Shown piece by piece: positions 1-15,000 of a stretch of 64,000 bases of DNA. Below the pieces are notes generated by a model. It did no database searches and was not told where the DNA came from. It was given only the letters and a program-made list of their open reading frames with translations. The first letter of the stretch is position 1, and each line of letters begins with the position of its first letter. This DNA is from Lytechinus pictus (lineage: Eukaryota; Echinodermata; Echinoidea; Temnopleuroida; Toxopneustidae): positions 32,478,001 to 32,542,000 of the forward strand of contig NC_087246.1 of assembly GCF_037042905.1 (NCBI RefSeq), given 5' to 3'. The translations under genes were made by a program, and so were the position numbers.

Positions 1-3000
1 GATTGTCTGATGCTGAAGGGGAACTTGGAGTCTGGGGTAGAGGGAGCTTTTCTTCCCTGGTAGGAGATGGACTAGTGGTGGCGCTGGTCAAGCTGCGGAA
101 TGATTTCGTCATACTTGTCAAAAGGCCAGCACTGCCTGACGATGTCATTGTTCTACAAACATCAAGAGATGAATTTGAATAATTAGAGTATTATCAACAT
201 ATGCATAATTTGATTGGAAGTGTTTGTTGAATGACATTTGAAATTTATGTGAACTAAAAGGAAATAGTCAACCAAAGCTGACAAGTTAGCATTTTAAACT
301 CTGGACTGTTCAAGAAATAATGTGAAATCACTCACACACATGGTAATTAACAATAAGAAATAAAACACACTATACTGTCACCAGTGGTATACTTGGAAAT
401 TATTGTCAGGAGGGGAAATATGGTTTAGATGACTTAAAAAAAAAAAGGTCACGAGTCACCACCATGAACAAACAAACATGTGCAAATCAAGACTAGAGTC
501 TTGCATGATCTGATTCCTGATCTGAACATGACCTAGAGGAGCGTTCAGAAGGCGGTCTAGGACCACCAGGAGTGGAGATCCTTTGTTGTTGCTCTACATG
601 CCAGGAGGCAAAATGGGCAGTCAGTAAGTAAGTAAAGTGATTCCTGGCATAATGAAGTGTTACCTCCATTTATTGCAATTTAATCAAGGTCATTTTAAAT
701 GTCATAGTCTATTCCTTGATTCCTTTTTTTTTCAAATGAAACACACAAATTTTGACTTACTTTTCTCCCCCTTGATATTGACTGATTTCTTGAAGCTCCT
801 GTGTGAGTTTTTCATTAAGTGCAAGGAGCTTGTCTCTTTCCATCAGGTAGGTCATAGCAGTCTCCTCTGCAGTTATTGCTGCCGTGTCTACAAGGTGTAT
901 AAAGGTGTATACTAAGCCAATCAATAGCCAATCAATTTAGTATCAATCAACTTGACTTAAATCCCGGGTTTTTCATTAAAGGTACATGCATGGAATTAAT
1001 CTCTGTCCATGTACATGATTCATGGCAGTGTAGTAATTGCTGCTGTGCATACAGGGTGTATAAAAATTTCCTTTATTAATAGGAGTGGGCTATAAATGGG
1101 TGATTTTTGGTTTTACTGTGGCAACAGTTTTTTTGTATTCCTTTTACCTTATCTCAACATGAAATGACAATATTTTTTGTCTTGGGTCCGAGAAAAAAGT
1201 GTGCCAGGCCAAAATCCAAAATGGCCCCCAAAACCCCCCAAAATCACAGTTTTGGCCACAACTTCTTTATTTGGTGGTCTTTTTCTCTGGTTTTGGTGTC
1301 TATTCATATGTTTTGGGGGGCAGGCAATTTGTTTTACCTAAAATTAGTACTTTTAAACCATTATTTGTAGAGTTAAGAGGTGATTTTACTTAAATTTTCA
1401 AATTTTTAGACCCTGTTTTTAGCCCCAAATTAGGTTCCATCATCTCGTGGTTCTTGGATGTTAGACGATAACAGTTGACCAGCAGTAAGCAGCTTTTTAT
1501 AGCTATATTGCTTTTATTCCAAAATCGGGGTTCACGGATATTTGCGAAATCAAATCAAATAAAATGTCATTTATCCATAGGGGTTGTACGGTATATACAT
1601 GTACAATGTACTGTACATAATACTGTACACTGCATATATCCATGCATTGACCACCATGACATATATGACATATATATAAGTCCTGCATACATGTATAAAC
1701 TACATGTATAGTGTCATATTTTAAGTGAGCTCCTGAGGTTTAGAATTAGATTGTGACTTGTGAATTTGATTACTTGTTAGCTGATGTACATGATGTAACC
1801 GGATGATAAACATAAATTGCACACAAGAATCATCTACGTGTACATGTATATGTACGTACATCACATTTTTAGCAGGCTTTAGCCATATCTTCTTCATTTG
1901 GAGGCTGGTTTTTACCTGGTGGTCTAACCCTATGTTTATGGGGTCGGGTAACTACCAAGGTAACACTGTTCAACGGCCAATCAGAATAAAGGATTCCATG
2001 CATGCAAGTTACCATTGGATGGCAAAGTTACCATAATCAGAATAGCCACAGTGTAAGTGCCATAATGAGGGGTTGACTATAATCCATTGTTAATATTTTC
2101 CTCTCTCCACCCCCTGAATGAGCATAATTTACAAAGCATATCTTCAACTTCTGAGACAAAACATACAGTATCTTCAATTTCTCAGTAGCTCATTTCTATG
2201 ACACTATACAGACCATGTCATGGTGGTCAATGCATGGACATACATGTACATGTATGCAGTGCAGTATGTACAATACTATGTATACTGTATAGCCCCTACA
2301 GATAAATAACTATTTTTATTTAATATTATATATTTCGCAAATATCCGTAAAACCTAAAGTAGAGGAATAAGAGCAATATAGCTACATGAAACTACTTGCT
2401 ATTGCGGAGCTTGTATCGTCCAATATCCAAGAACCACGAGACGGTGAAACCTAATTTTTGGCTGAAAAAAGGGTCTAAAATTTGTAAATTTAGGGAAAAA
2501 TCACCTTTTAACTCTACAAATAATGGTTTTTAAGTGCTGATTTCAGGTAAAACAAATTGCCTGCCCACAAAAACATATGAATGGACACCAAAACCAGGGA
2601 AAAAGACCACCAAATAAAGAAGTTGTAGCCAAAACTGTGATTTTGGGGGGTTTTGGCGGCCATTTTGGATTTTGGCCCGGCACACTTTTTTCTCCGACCC
2701 GAGACAAAAAATATTGTCATTTCATGTTGAGATACATTACAAGGAATAGATAAAAACTGTTGTCATATTAAAATGACAAAAAAAGTATTTTTGACCCATG
2801 TATAGCCCACTCCTAGAATATTATCCTATTTTTACTTCAGTTTTAAAACTTTTAATCCATCCAATTCTAATCTAATCTAAAAACAAAGAAAATGTATGAA
2901 AATATTGACTACTGTTTTGTCATTTTTCTTTTTGAAAACCATGAATGAAAAAATTATAAAGGTGACACCTGCCAAAAAAAATTAGGAGAACCATGAAAAT

Positions 3001-6000
3001 CCACAGTGAAATTGGGTATTGAATGTACAATAATAAATTTGCAGATTTTATTACAAATTTAGACCCTTGAATATCAGACTTCAGTTTGCATCTTTTACAC
3101 AGACAGTAACATCTGACAATACATTCAATTCATTCTTAGATAAAATGAATGATCTCCAGATTTATCACAACTTGACACAGGCAAATGTAACCCTTGCATC
3201 AAATATCGTGTGCAAGACTGATGCCCTAACCAAATCATGGTACTCCATTGCAGATACATACAGTACATGTTCTGTACCCCTCACCCCTCAAAAAACAGAT
3301 CAAACTTCCTCATTCACAATATCTAAATGAACAGTATCAACATGAAAGTACATAAATGGCACAAATGTTTTGAAATGCAAACCTAAAATAATTTTTGTCA
3401 AGGAAAGACCAGATTAGTCTTGTTAGGTCTAGAGATGTAAAGCGATTGGTAAAAATTCTTTCCTGATTTCCTGTGATCGCAGGGGGCTAATCTCTGATTA
3501 CTCATTCCACCTGATGAGATCTATTTTAGGCAATCACATCTAGTGTGTGAAACATGAAACACATTCTCATACAATGTACGTAGCAACTTTATTTGAGATT
3601 CACTTCGAAATTACTAATACATGTACATGTATATCAAATTACAGATTACATAATGACAAACTTGTACATGTACAGTACCGGTATGTTATTGTAGTCATTC
3701 TGTATGCCTGTCAAATTTAAATAATAATGAATATTTATATTGTGTTATTAACCCTTTGAACCCTGAATTATTAGGGGCGGCGGTGACCCATACCCTGAAT
3801 TATTCGCACGTATCGACCACATTGACAAAATTCCATGATTCGAGACCCAACGGCATCTTCCCCCGCTAGTATCCAGACCGAGCCGGCTGAAGTTGTTTAC
3901 CTTTTCGTAGACCTAGTCTACAAACAGAAATATCAACTTTAGTGTCTGTTTTGGGCTCAAAATCACTGTTTTCACCAAAGTCAGATATACAGTGCGTCCC
4001 AAAAAAAACTATACACTTTTGAAATGGCTGCCAAATAAAAAGTATATCACTTTGGGGGGAAAGACTTATACATATGGAAAGCCGATAAAGTCATCTTTCA
4101 AATTACACCAAAATGTTGGAAAACTATTCATGCTTGAGTGAGCACTACCCGCTTAAACAAAGGGTATGAAAATTAGGGTGGGCAGGAATTAGCCTTTCGG
4201 TTTCTTTCAGTTTTTGAGAGGCGAGTCCCTTGGAACTTGCAAACTTGAGGGTGTTCTGATGAATTGATGGTCATTCATTATCAATTTAAATTGTTAGAGC
4301 AAATTTCATGAATTATCAAATTGAAATTCCATGCATGAGTAAGCATGAATTGCAATCTTTAGTGAAGCATTTTAACTTACAATGTGGGTCTCAGCAGTGT
4401 GTTCATTGGAGTCAGGAGAATAGGAGTAAGAAATGACTTCAGTGTGTGAAGTAAGCTGATGGGAAAAGGGTCAACAGAACGTTTAGCCTCCCTCCTACAG
4501 GTCCGTCCCTCCCCCCTCCTGTTGAGATTGAGACTGATTGCTATTACATGTACGCATTAAGTGCAAAGCGGACTCTCAATTTGATAATAAATTCTGAAAA
4601 TTAGATCATCAACTTTTATCTATCAATCATTCAATCAACAATCTGTTAGTAAATAAACTCAATCAATGTCATCAATCAAATATTCACCTTTTTCAATACA
4701 TTATCAATCAAACATTCAGCTTTTTCAATAAATGATTTCATAAATTATCATAATTAGTCAAGTTCTTAATAAATCATTCAATGGAAAAGAAAGACCCATC
4801 AACCATCAGTCACTTGGCATTTTAAGTTTTAAATACCAACCAAGAGAAAGAAAGGGGTGGAGGGCGGGGTGAGTACATGACATGTAATTTGTAAGAGAAC
4901 ACAAAGAAGAATGCCCCTTTAACCCAGTCTTACCCTATCTCATCCCCTTGCATGTAACAGGTACCATCACATTACTCTGACTCTCACAAGCACACTTGCT
5001 AAGATCCACATAATAAACGAAAAATGCTACACTAAAATTACAATTCCTGTTTACTCATGCATTACATTTCAATTTAGTAACTCGTGAAATTTGCTTAAGA
5101 AACCAAAACGGATCTCCATTTATCAGTAATTTAGCATAACACCCTTAACTTTGCAAGTTCCAAAGGACTCACCTCAAAAAAAAAATGGAATTAAGGCTAA
5201 TTCCTGCTCACCCTAGCAAAGGCTAGTCTCTCAGGAGGGGTGAAAGGGGTAGAGAGAGAGAGGGGGGGGGTTAAGTGTTCTGTTGACCCATATCCCGTCA
5301 ACCTACTTCCCCCACCTAAGTCCTATCCATATTCTGACTTCCATGAACACATTGCTGAGATCCACTTAAAAAGTGAAAAATTGTATTTCATGTTCACTCA
5401 TACATTAAATTTCAATTTAATAATTCTTAAAATTTGCTCTAAAAACCTAAATTGATAATGCTTGATCATTGATTTATCAAAACATCCTCAACTTTGCAAG
5501 TTCCAAGGGACTCGCATCTCAAAAACTGAAAGAAATTGGAAGGCTAATTCCTGCCCACCCTAATTTCCATACCCTTTGTTTTAGTGGGCAGTGCTCGCTC
5601 AAGCATGAAAAGTTTTCCAACTTTTTGGTGTCATTTTAAAGTTGACTTTATAGGCTTCCATGTATGTAAGTCTTTCCCCCCAAAGTGATATACTTTTTAT
5701 TTGGCAGCCATTTCAAAAGTGTATAGTTTTTTTGGGGACGCACTGTATATCAATTGCTTCCCCACAGTAAGCACTTGAGTCGCCGCGTATTACACCGTGT
5801 ATTACCGCACATGCGAAAGTGGCATATTTTGGCCATTTTTTATGCTAAATCCTTCCGAAATCATTGCAAATCTTGAATGAAATTATCGACTAAATATTCC
5901 TACACGTACTAGAAAGATGACATTTTAAAAGATCACCTGACATTTAGAATCCATGTTTTTGAAGTCACATAGCTGTAGGCCGGTATTCCGGCCTATTGGG

Positions 6001-9000
6001 TATATGCGCGTTCACTGGTAGGCCGGTATTCCGGCCTATCGGGTTCAAAGGGTTAAAATCAATGTTTTTATATGTGTACAGTGTGTGACTGCAATCACTA
6101 AAATGTAGCTGTGATTTTGAATGAAATTAAACAAGGAATTCAATTCCTACTGCATATTAGCATTGAAAATGTTATCAATATCAGATAAAGAATCTGAGGA
6201 AATTATGACATGTGTATCAAAATTTCACTTAACTTCGCAAACCAGTTTTATACACAGCCTGGTCGGTTACAAATGAGGGGAACAATGGCATCACTATTTC
6301 TTTTGTATTTTATTACATGAAATATTCTAATTTTCTCCTCATCATCATGTGAAATAAATCTCATTTCTCATTCCTTCCTGTAAATTTAGAATTACCATTT
6401 TGGCAATCTACTGTGATTCAATCATGGATCCTTTAGATCCATGATTCAATGAAGAGCTGCATGTATCATATGGTTAAATCTGCAAAAATTGAAGTATTGT
6501 TTGAGTGACTGACATTAATCAATGTATTGTGCATATAACTGTTTTGTAAACAAAAAAACAAGTTAAATTTTGAAATGTCATTATAACCTAAATTACTTCT
6601 GGTTTTGATGGCATTATGGTGGGTGACATGATAATGGCTCTCAAGACAATCTCTCTGCGCTTATTTTGTTCAAGATATAGGGTTAAGGTTAGGGTTGCAA
6701 TAGGGTTTTATGTTAGGTTTAGGATATGGTATAGTGTAAAATCTAGGGTTGAAGTTGGTCATTCCATTAATGTGTGGAATGTGCAGCAGGGCAATTCCAT
6801 AGGTTGGTGGACATGAGCTCAATGTGTCTTTGTACATATAGCCCATCTGAACCATAACGTGAGTAACCAATTTATCTGCATCCCTAGTAAAAACCAAGTG
6901 TTCTTTATTTTTTTTATTATATACAAATTTGTCTCCCTAATATACTTCTTTGAAATGGATATAATCAACTTTCATAAAAGCCTTGCATGAGGACACTTTT
7001 CACTTATGTCCACTTTTCATTTTATGCATGTCCAAATCATGTAACATGAGTAACCGACACATTTCAAAGATTTGCCAGGAGCATAATGAAATTTCCCAAG
7101 TTTTGTTTTTATACAAAGGATAGTCAGACTGCGTACTACAGTATGTTGTAATAAAGAGATGTTTAGTTCCTATCAATAATAATGGAGTTACAGCTCCAAG
7201 TATGAGTCAAGGTGTCTCCAAATGTAACGTGAGTAACCGTGGAATAGCCCAGCAGAACAATTGTTGCCAGAGCAAATGTCATAGAACCTTTTGGTGAACT
7301 ATATGCTTGTTTGATTGTCCTCTTTTTGTTCAACTCATTCTTTTTTGTTTGTTCAGATGGATATAACCTTTAAGGGACAATCATTTATACATATGTATGC
7401 ACCTGTATGACAATGCACAGCAGTACTGTCTGAAACATTACATTACCTAATTATTCATTAAAATTCACTTTATAACATACAATATACATACATGTAGTTA
7501 GATTGGGGCCCCTGTAACATAAAACCTAGTGATTGCTCATAGGACTGATTTGTATGGTTGATTTCAATGATCAATGCATGATCTATTGTTAACTCATACC
7601 CCCTTCATAAACCCAATAAAACCCAATTATGCGGCTAATAGCAGCATAATTTGGTCGTAAAATCAGAGGAGGACAAGAGTTATCCGCATTATTCTGATGC
7701 TGCTATTATCCGCATAATAGCGGCATCGGGACAAGATTTTGAGTTTATGAACGTATTTCCAAATAATGCGGATAATTGCCATGGTGCGGTCACAAGGTCA
7801 CCCTTTTCCAACACAACCGCATCGGAGGGGGCGTGTCCAGTTGTCATGACGATTATCCGCCTTTTACAGGACGGGCGCTCGTAAAAATAATGCGGATAGT
7901 TTTCAGAGTTTGTGAACGCAATTTTTATTAAATTATCCGCATTACTCTTAGGCGGCTAATTGGAGGATAGGTTTTATTGGGTTTATGAAAGGGGTATCAT
8001 GTTACAAGGCCCAGGGAAAATCTACGGTTAGATCATTTTTCTAGAGCTTACAAAATTGACCCTGTATTTGCCTTGAGAGGTGAATGTACCTGTAGGCACA
8101 TTCTCAGAACAAAAGTTATTCAAAGGAAAAGGATGTGATATTGTTGATGTTTTTGTTTTTGGTATGAAATAACATCATATTATAAAATAATTCATGCTTC
8201 AAAATATTTCAAAAGAAATTTGTTCAGCACTGAATAGCATTTATTAACCCACCCCCCCCCCCCCCCTTATAGAGTTGTTCATCAACTTGTATTTCTACAA
8301 ATGTGCTTGATTTACAGAAATAAAGGAGAGGTCTAATAAAGTTTTAATTAAATCCTCGTTTTGGGAGTGGGACTTGAACCTGTGACTCAAGTATTTATGG
8401 AGAAGGGGGGGGGGGTTCTGTTTCTGTTAATTCCAAAGTAGCTTTTGTATCCACAATGGCTCGATTAAAAAAAAAATATATGTTTTTTGTTGGTTTTTTT
8501 TACATTTCAGTGACTCAATTGCTGTCAGCTGCCATGCCTTATTAATCTTTACTTATTATTATTATTTCTTTTTTTTGGGGAGGGGGGGGGGCGAGTTGTA
8601 CATAGTACACGCAAACAACAACAACAAAACAAACATAACAAAAACAGAATAAAAACCCAACGCAAACTTCCTGTCTTTGCTTCAAAATACTATGATAGTG
8701 ATACATGACTTTACAGGATCAGTATAAACATGGAAACTTTCAGTTTCAGTACAATTTTTTTAAAGGTCAAGTCCATCTCAATATAAAGTTGATTCAATTA
8801 ACAATTTCAATGAATTCAATAAATAAAGTAAAATCAAACAAGTTTAATACTTAACATGTCATCAAAACTGGACAAAAAAATAAGAAAGTTATGACATTTC
8901 CAAATTTTTTACTATTTTCCCCGAAACAGTTACATGTATCAGCACAATATGGGTGATGATGTGCAATCATGAGAGAGCCAATCATATCATACAGCCATGA

Positions 9001-12000
9001 TTCCTTTTGCATTTTATTTTATGAATTTAAGAATGTTTCGTTATTTATTTGCAGATTTCATAAGGATATGAAAGCGCCATGGTGTAGCGGTTCTGACTCT
9101 CGCCTTGTAATCAGAGGGTCGTGTGTTCGAATCCCACCATGGTCTAGCGTCCTTTGGCAAGGCGTCAATCCACACTTTGCCACTCTCACCCAGGTGCTAA
9201 TTGGGTACCGGTAGGAAACAACCGTCATTGTGGTTGGTTTAGCAAGTTTGCGCCTAACAGGCTGCTTGAAATGCTATGAATCCAGTGACCGGGTAATAAT
9301 AATTGTGAAGCGCTTTGAACAGTCGTAGATTGATAAAGTGCTATATGAATGCCAATTATTATTCTTCATTGATTTACAATTTGATATAAAATGGTGATTC
9401 CCCATGTTCAGTAAAGGCTTGGTCCCACTGCACTTACAGATGAAGAGAGGAAAAAGAATAATGCCATCCATTGGAAAATGTTAGGTATCCATTGTGTACT
9501 CTTTGCTTACGTGTTTCTATGCTTTATATTTATCGCCCATTTTGTTCATTGTCTGGAGCAGATGAAAACGGATGGAAATTTTGCTTGTCCGCTGTATCCG
9601 TTATGAATACGTTTTTTGTTCATCAGCCAGTGGGACCAGGCCTTAAGAAATCAAGCCCTACATCATATACTGGGGCCTGTTGATAAAAGAATTGCTATCA
9701 AACAACTTGAAAAATTGATTGCAATTTCACTTTTATCCCAACAAAAAACATATATTTTGGATTTGTGCTTGACCTTTATATTTTTTAAATTGTGTTCAAT
9801 GGCAATTCTTTTTTTAAAGAGCCCTAGGAAGACAATGGCAAAACGTGCATTTCATAATGTAACTCCTTAATATTGACAGAAAAAAAGAAGTGGCACAATC
9901 TTTGGGAAAAATAGACCATACTTACGAGAAACAATTTGTTGGAGTGATGCGACCTCATCGGCCCACTTTTGCTTGATCTGATCAATTTCCTCATCTTTGC
10001 TGCTTTCAATGACAGATGCAGCTGCCTTTAGACCAGCCAATTCTTCATTCAATCTATCCTTTTCCTCTCTGACGTTATCCACCTCCTTGATGAGCTCCTC
10101 TGAAAGGTAACAAAAGATTAACAAAGCAATAGAAATTGTAATTTTTATCAGTATTTTCTTTGTTAAAGGATATTGGCTGGAATTACATATTTATAAAATT
10201 TTGAGTTCAGATGAATGAGAAAGCAGCATTCTTCGACAAATGCCATGTCACTGTTATTCACTGTATTTCCGCATGGATCACTAAAAAAAGACATTTTAAA
10301 TTTACACATTAATTTAGACATTGAGATGCCAATGGAAAATTCATGTGTCTAGACTATAAAGAAATGGCTGACATAAATAGGAAGTGGATATAAAACATAC
10401 ATGATATTTCCTCCATAATACAAATAATATTGTTTGATAATAAATACAGCCAGTTGTCTTCATCTATTGGCCTATGCCCCCCCCCCCCCGAGTCCTTCAA
10501 TACTCTTGCACTTTGTAGGTGAGCTGCCATGTACAGGAGTAAATCATTCAAGGAATATAATCCTACCGGATATCCATTTACAACTTTTGTACTTGTGTAT
10601 CATTGTCAAAGTGTTAAAATATATTGTCAACTCATCCACTCAACACATGCTCTACCTTCATTAAGTGTAATGCCATTATGTCCACCAACATTTAGTCTAA
10701 AAGCCTTTTGGTCCAACAACCAGTTGGTCCAATAATCACTTCGTGTAATCACCAGTCCATCTCTATGACCATTTTGTCTCATAACCAGTTGGTCTAATAC
10801 CCATTTTCTTTTCATTAATATTTCGCCCAATTAACAATTAGTCCAATTAGACTAAATGGTATATGGACTTAATGGCATTTAGACCATGTGTAGGGACAGT
10901 GATTTTCCGTTTCAAAAAATTGCCTTTTCCGTTTCAGAAAATCTCAAATTCCGTTTCAGCATGTCAGAAAACGGAAATTCCGTTTCCCCATAGACTTTGT
11001 ACACACAGAAAAGTGACAATTCCGTTTACACATTGAATAGCAAAATCACAACACGTACACTCGCACTGGTCAAAATTTGTATCTGCTACTGTACCAACAA
11101 CACAATAGAATCCGTTCTAATCGGATCTATGCGGGTGCATAAAATATTTTTACAAACCCATTTAGCATGCATACATCCTCACCTTTCACATTATTAGCAT
11201 TATTTCACCGTGAAATGATATTTCATCGATAATTTTTGGTTTTTTGGACATCGTTATCATCAGTCAACGGCTTTTGCCAATCCGCCATCTTGGATTTTAA
11301 GACCACGATATCGTGCTGTTACATCTTCAAACGTAGAGGGCAGCAACACACGACCGTGTAGTTGAACGATATGTGTGCATGTGAAGCCCAACCCGGCCGG
11401 CCGGGTACGGGTGAGGGGTACAATCGAGTGCAGTCACGATGTGTGAATTGTCATGATAGTAGCGAAGTGAGATCGTGTTTTCTGGGGTTTTGTGGCCATT
11501 CAATATTCTCATTTTGTTGTGATTTTGGAGTAATTTCTGTTGCTATTCTGTGTATTTTGAGGGAAAATACGTTTTCCGTGATTTTCCGTTTGAAATGCCA
11601 CTTCCCGTTTCAAAAGGCCCTTTCCGTGAATTCCGTCCGTTTTCCGCGATCGCGGAAAATCACTGTCCCTACATGTCGTTAGTGGCGAACTAATGGTAGA
11701 CCAAATAATAGTAGACGAGTCGAGTTGGTGATTGGATGACTTGGTATCAGACCAAATAGACATTAATAAACCCTCAAGGACAGCAGATATGCAATAGATG
11801 AATTACCTTGATTGCTTGTTCAATTAGAGTTTTGTTGTCTTTCATGTCAGGATGCCAAACATTAAATTATGGGGTATTATAAATCAACAGTTGTATAATT
11901 AGGCAATCTTCATGTATTGTTCTTTGAATAATTTACAACCTACCATGATGATCATATGATACACTTACGTGTACAAGACTTTCTGATAATTAGTCATTAA

Positions 12001-15000
12001 AAAATGGGAATAGAAAGGAGGAAACCAGGAATGGATTAAGGGGATGCACCCCATAAAATTTCAACCACAAGAAGAAGGAAAAAAAAACTAAAATGCCTTT
12101 GTTTGGGGCCAATGATCTTCACTTTTATTTGATTTTTTTTTCTTTGGCCTTTGGTCAATATTTTGTGTGTAAAAGCCCATTATTTGTTGGTGACAACCTT
12201 CTTTTTTCTTCTTTGCACCCCTTGAAAATAATCCTGGATCCGAAGCTGGAAACTTGGTTAGGTTTGACATTATTATGGCACTTCCTCTTGGAACCTCGTG
12301 AGCTGGATAAGGAATATAGGTCTGGGTTTTCTTGCCTATGATTACATGTACATGCATTGTCCCCAATTTAATAATTTATTGTGAGATCAGGGGAGTGTTT
12401 CATGAAAGTACTTGTCGGACAAAACATCCGACAAGTCCAGCTTTATCTGACAGTTACCATAGTAATGGTGGTTCATAGCCAATCAAAATCAAGGAAAGTT
12501 GTCAGATCTGACAACTTGTCGGACAAAAATGTTGATGAAACGCTCTCCAGGCCTTACAATTGTATATACAAGGCCATTTTTCTTCAGGGCAAATTCTATA
12601 TTACAGCAGAAATTGAAATATTTGTAATAAAAAGGGCACAACAAAATATCTGAGGCCAATCAATATGAAATCCAAGGTCATGGCCTTTGGGGCCAGCCTT
12701 GGATGAATTCAAATAATAAGAGATACATCAGTGATATGTCCTCTACCCTGTCATTTATTCAGAGTTCAATATCACAATGATCCCATTTTGTCTCATCTCA
12801 TTCCAATGTCCTCTCATCTTTTCAAAAATCTGACTACCCCTCTTTCATCTAAAGAGCTTATTTTCATTTCAATGTTTCCATTTCCTCTTATTTAACATGA
12901 ATGATGAGACATGATTGTACAGTAGGCCTTTTTCTAAATTGAACATTGAAACTTACGTTCTCTGGACAAGTAGAGTTCTTTGAATTTTGCTCTCTTTTGA
13001 GCAAAGTCTTCCTCTTGAAGTTTCTTTTCTTGCAGGACTGCCTGTAGAGAAGACTCCAGATCACCTACCCTTTGCTGGACACTGAGTACTTCCCCTGGAA
13101 AGATTTAAAGTTAGATAAGAAATGTATACACTGGTTGGTCAAAGTGTTACAAAGTGGTAAACAAACAGTAAAACCTACATGCATGACTGTAGGCCTACTT
13201 AAAAAAAATAGACTGAATTGGGAGGGATTGTCGACTCGGAGAACCACCTTACAATCTTTAACACTAAAAGTTCAACCAAAAAATGTATTTTTGAATAATG
13301 GCATACAACGCTTTGTTAAAAATAAAAGATTTACATTGTTGATTTTAAAACATAAAAATGTCAGAGGAATATGCTGGTTTAATCATCAGAGGAAAAAGAA
13401 GCAAAAACTCTAAAAATTCTAATACAAAAATGATTTGAGTAGACTGTCTGAAACAAATTTCAGTGGCAACTTCATTTGTCTGATAGGAAAATAACACACC
13501 CTGACTTTAGACAGAAATTTGATCCGCTCAAAACCCACAATTTACGTCAGCCAAATTGATTTTTTTTATTTTTCATATACATGTAGTTTGATAAAGCAGA
13601 ACATTAGTCATTATAAATGCCTCAACTAAAACCTAAATTTCTACCTGATTCAACAATTCTCAGTTTACCTGGAAAGTACTGTAGGCCTACTACCGGTATA
13701 CATTTCTGCCACAGATACACTCCAATGGTACATGTACATGTAGGTAACACACAAATTGATGAACAAACTTGCAGCATTATTACAATGAATTTCTATTGAA
13801 CTCTACTATTTCTGAAAATTCTTACTCAATTTCTGATCAAACTGGAGAAATGACTGTGAAATGACTAAAAGAGCTGTGGAGATCAGAAAAAAAACTTGAC
13901 CTCATGCCAATTTAGCTCAACAGGGGCCAACCACAATTCTATGTACAGGGAATAATTTTGCGAACCAAAATTCATTGGCATATTTTAAGGCTGAACATTG
14001 TTATTTGTTGTTAAGAGGCTCTCAATAATGTTCTTTACAGTCCTATGTAAAAAAAAAATCTGCTACACAAAATAAGACCTTTTGCAATTTGTGGTCTTTA
14101 TTGCCTATTGACTAATTGAGTACTTTTTTTGTCAGGCTTTGATAATCATTTTGGGGTAAAAAAAGGGGAGCTGGATTAGTTTAATTTGATCATCTACCAA
14201 CAGGAAATTGTTTTTTAATTAAGGCCTAGTTTACATTTAGGTTTGGGGAAGGGTGACTACTTCAATTCATCATGCCGGCTCATGCCTTTGTTCGTCCAAG
14301 GTCAAGCATCTAAAAATTATACCCCAACTTGGACATAAATAAATGGCGCAATGCCCGCATGACCTTGTTGTTAAGTAGGCAACTTCAGGTGGATATTAGG
14401 AAAGGCTTTTCCAGCATGTTTTATATGCTCACAATGAGGCCCAATATCTACGATTCACAAAACTGTTTGAATTTTCACCCAGAATTCGCAACTGAATAAG
14501 TGCCTATGTTTATGTTAAGTTGATTTCTACTTTACAAAAAAAAAATTTGCATAAAATTTGTCAAAAAATAACCCCTTTTCTCAAATTTCAAGCATTTAAT
14601 TGTCATTGACATTGCAATTGATTTAAATGTCAGAGACCCAGACTGAGGCAGAGTCAAGAGTCTCGTCATTCTAAACTTTTTGGGCTCGCATTTTGCAACA
14701 TAAAAGTTCATCGATATCATCATTTCATGTTTAAACTTAAAGTTAGGCCTACTCTATGCTACTTGCTAGTTCTAACATTAGGCTTTCTCGCTCTCCAAGC
14801 ATTAGACTATGTAACGTGTCGTTAGTGAACTACGTCTATGTCACAGACCAAAATAATGCTGCGAATTTGACATGGCTGTGTGCGTCACAGGACGCCACAG
14901 GACGCACTGCTATTACCAGCGCATGAAAACTTGTACGTACACATATCCCATGTCATTGGCACAATTCTGTGATACAATAATACGAATCACACAGGAGCTA

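Noticed and set aside
1107-2720. Pair of similar small proteins on opposite strands (KKCA.PKSKM..)
   Set aside because: They mirror each other because they lie in the arms of a foldback element; no family resemblance.
3067-3330. 87-residue frame on plus
   Set aside because: No recognisable motif, no splice signals supporting it, and located on the antisense strand of a rabaptin intron.
6676-6725. TTAGGG-like stretch suggesting an interstitial telomere
   Set aside because: Only a few degenerate units (TTAGGG, TTAGGT, ATAGGG) with irregular spacing; chance or decayed sequence is as likely.
9070-9145. Functional tRNA gene
   Set aside because: Box A and B are present, but the sequence continues into a SINE body and the acceptor stem does not close convincingly.
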